Positions 63,353 through 64,000 of a stretch of 64,000 bases of DNA are shown here, one piece after another. The notes under the pieces are model-generated. The model had not been told where the DNA came from and did no database searches. It saw nothing but the letters and a program-made list of their open reading frames with translations. Origin of the DNA: Palsa-1150 sp964531095 (GTDB lineage: Bacteria > Myxococcota_A > Polyangia > Polyangiales > Polyangiaceae); assembly GCA_964531095.1 (NCBI GenBank), contig CAZHED010000029.1, forward strand, positions 7,161 through 71,160, in the 5' to 3' direction. The position numbers and the translations under genes were made by a program. The stretch's first letter is position 1. Every line of letters begins with the position of its first letter.

Positions 63353-63971
63353 CGGCCTTGCGGAGCGCGTCGACCAGCGGCCGAATGCGCTCCTGCCGCA
63401 ATTTGAAGGCGGCGCGGTTGGCGATGAGCACACTCGAAATGCGCGCGATCTCCTCGCGCTCCTCCAGGCCGTTCTGGTGCAACGTCTCGCCCGTCTCGAC
63501 GATATCCACGATGAGGTCTGCGAGCCCGACGAGCGGCGCCAACTCCACGGAGCCTTGCACGTACACCACTTCGGCCTGCACCCCGCGCCTGGCGAAATGG
63601 GCGGTCGCGCTGCGCGGGTACTTGGTCGCCACACGGGGTACCCCGGTCGGTGCCGGCTTGCCCGTCACCCCGGCGACGACCATTCGGCAGCGCCCGATTC
63701 CGAGATCGATTGGCTGATACACGTCGCACGAACGCTCCATCAAGACGTCGCGCCCGCAGACGCCCAAGTCGGCGGCGCCATACTCGACGTAAGTCGGCAC
63801 GTCGTCCGGCTTCAGCAAGAGAAAACGCAGATGCGACGCGGCCATTTCGCGCACGAGCGAACGGTCGTCGGCGAGAAGAACGTCCGCGTCGGCCCCTGCC
63901 AACGCGAAAAGGGGAGCGACCGCGCGCAGCACCCTCCCCTTGGGGAGCGCGATCGTCAGTCGCTCGGTCAT
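63333..63971 (-). CDS. hisG: ATP phosphoribosyltransferase HisG (short form)
   Basis: HisG starts histidine synthesis by joining ATP and PRPP. The 212-residue length is that of the short form (HisGs), which needs the HisZ regulatory subunit. Motifs include LTIALPKGRVL, ADLGVCGRDVLME, TKYPRSATAHFARRG, VQGSVELAPLVGLADLIVDI and VETGETLHQNGL. ATG 63971 overlaps the stop of the upstream murA-like gene (ATGA). The 3' end overlaps the convergent ComEA-like gene by 20 bases. Confidence 0.95.
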   Translation of the reverse strand: MTERLTIALPKGRVLRAVAPLFALAGADADVLLADDRSLVREMAASHLRFLLLKPDDVPTYVEYGAADLGVCGRDVLMERSCDVYQPIDLGIGRCRMVVAGVTGKPAPTGVPRVATKYPRSATAHFARRGVQAEVVYVQGSVELAPLVGLADLIVDIVETGETLHQNGLEEREEIARISSVLIANRAAFKLRQERIRPLVDALRKAVNERLM

Positions 63972-64000
63972 GCGTCGGCTCCCTTCACGCGCTCGATGGT
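63968..64000 (-). CDS. murA: C-terminus of murA-like gene (partial)
   Basis: Only the last ten codons are visible, reading TIERVKGADA then TGA. This matches the C-terminal style of UDP-N-acetylglucosamine 1-carboxyvinyltransferases (alpha-helix end IERV), and a murA-hisG neighbourhood is common in delta-proteobacteria. The stop overlaps hisG (ATGA). The call is tentative because of length. Confidence 0.5.
   Translation of the reverse strand, partial: TIERVKGADA

Noticed and set aside
1..64000. CRISPR array, insertion sequence, prophage or integron
   Set aside because: No regularly spaced repeats of 24-40 bases, no transposase, integrase or phage-structure protein was found on either strand.

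Overview
The window is GC-rich genomic DNA with one 100-N scaffold gap (6120-6219). The gene families point to a Myxococcota (delta-proteobacterial) bacterium, most likely of the Polyangia type: large TPR and zinc-ribbon proteins, Hanks-type kinase with SUMF1-like lipoprotein, many lipoproteins with Asp/Gly/Ala-rich linkers, type IV pilus minor pilins with PilY1, sigma-54 promoters, FHA-GGDEF, and a murA-hisG junction. This taxonomic call is inference from gene content, not from a marker phylogeny. No rRNA, tRNA, CRISPR array, insertion sequence or phage gene was found.

Layout. 1-12.6 kb: 3' part of a large TPR protein, recA, comM/yifB, a 21-bp minisatellite running into the gap, mutS with a coupled EamA transporter gene, a short unknown protein, a PP2C-like phosphatase and a Wzx/MATE-like flippase. 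12.7-20.6 kb: a minus-strand minor-pilin operon (fimT/gspH, pilV, pilW, pilX, pilY1, lipoprotein) with overlapping or nearly abutting genes, headed by a good sigma-54 promoter. 20.7-26.6 kb: secreted unknown protein, a divergent RNase HII-like protein, a DksA/TraR regulator and uvrA. 26.8-35.7 kb: a zinc-ribbon/TM/TPR protein, then a minus-strand operon DUF4350-moxR-DUF58-rsmA, and a 60-aa protein behind an excellent sigma-54 promoter. 35.9-41.1 kb: two coupled propeller-like lipoproteins. 41.2-46.9 kb: peroxiredoxin, OPT transporter, a Cys-rich four-repeat lipoprotein, and a kinase/SUMF1-like pair.

47.1-51.6 kb: a four-gene block of an outer-membrane beta-barrel, a 13-heme c-type cytochrome, an 84-aa protein and a lipoprotein with an atypical CX4CH motif. 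It looks like an outer-membrane electron conduit and is the best candidate here for a poorly described system. 51.6-61.0 kb: signalling genes (FHA-GGDEF, VOC protein, single-domain response regulator, large hybrid histidine kinase) next to two periplasmic binding proteins and a TonB-dependent receptor. With no ABC permease or ATPase gene nearby, this suggests a ligand-sensing unit rather than a classical importer. 61.1-64.0 kb: a Tat-exported DUF362 protein, an 86-aa protein, a ComEA-like HhH protein, hisG and the last codons of a murA-like gene.

A recurring feature is translational coupling through 4-base NTGA stop/start overlaps. Eleven junctions are seen or inferred, and between them they use ATG, GTG, TTG and probably CTG as start.
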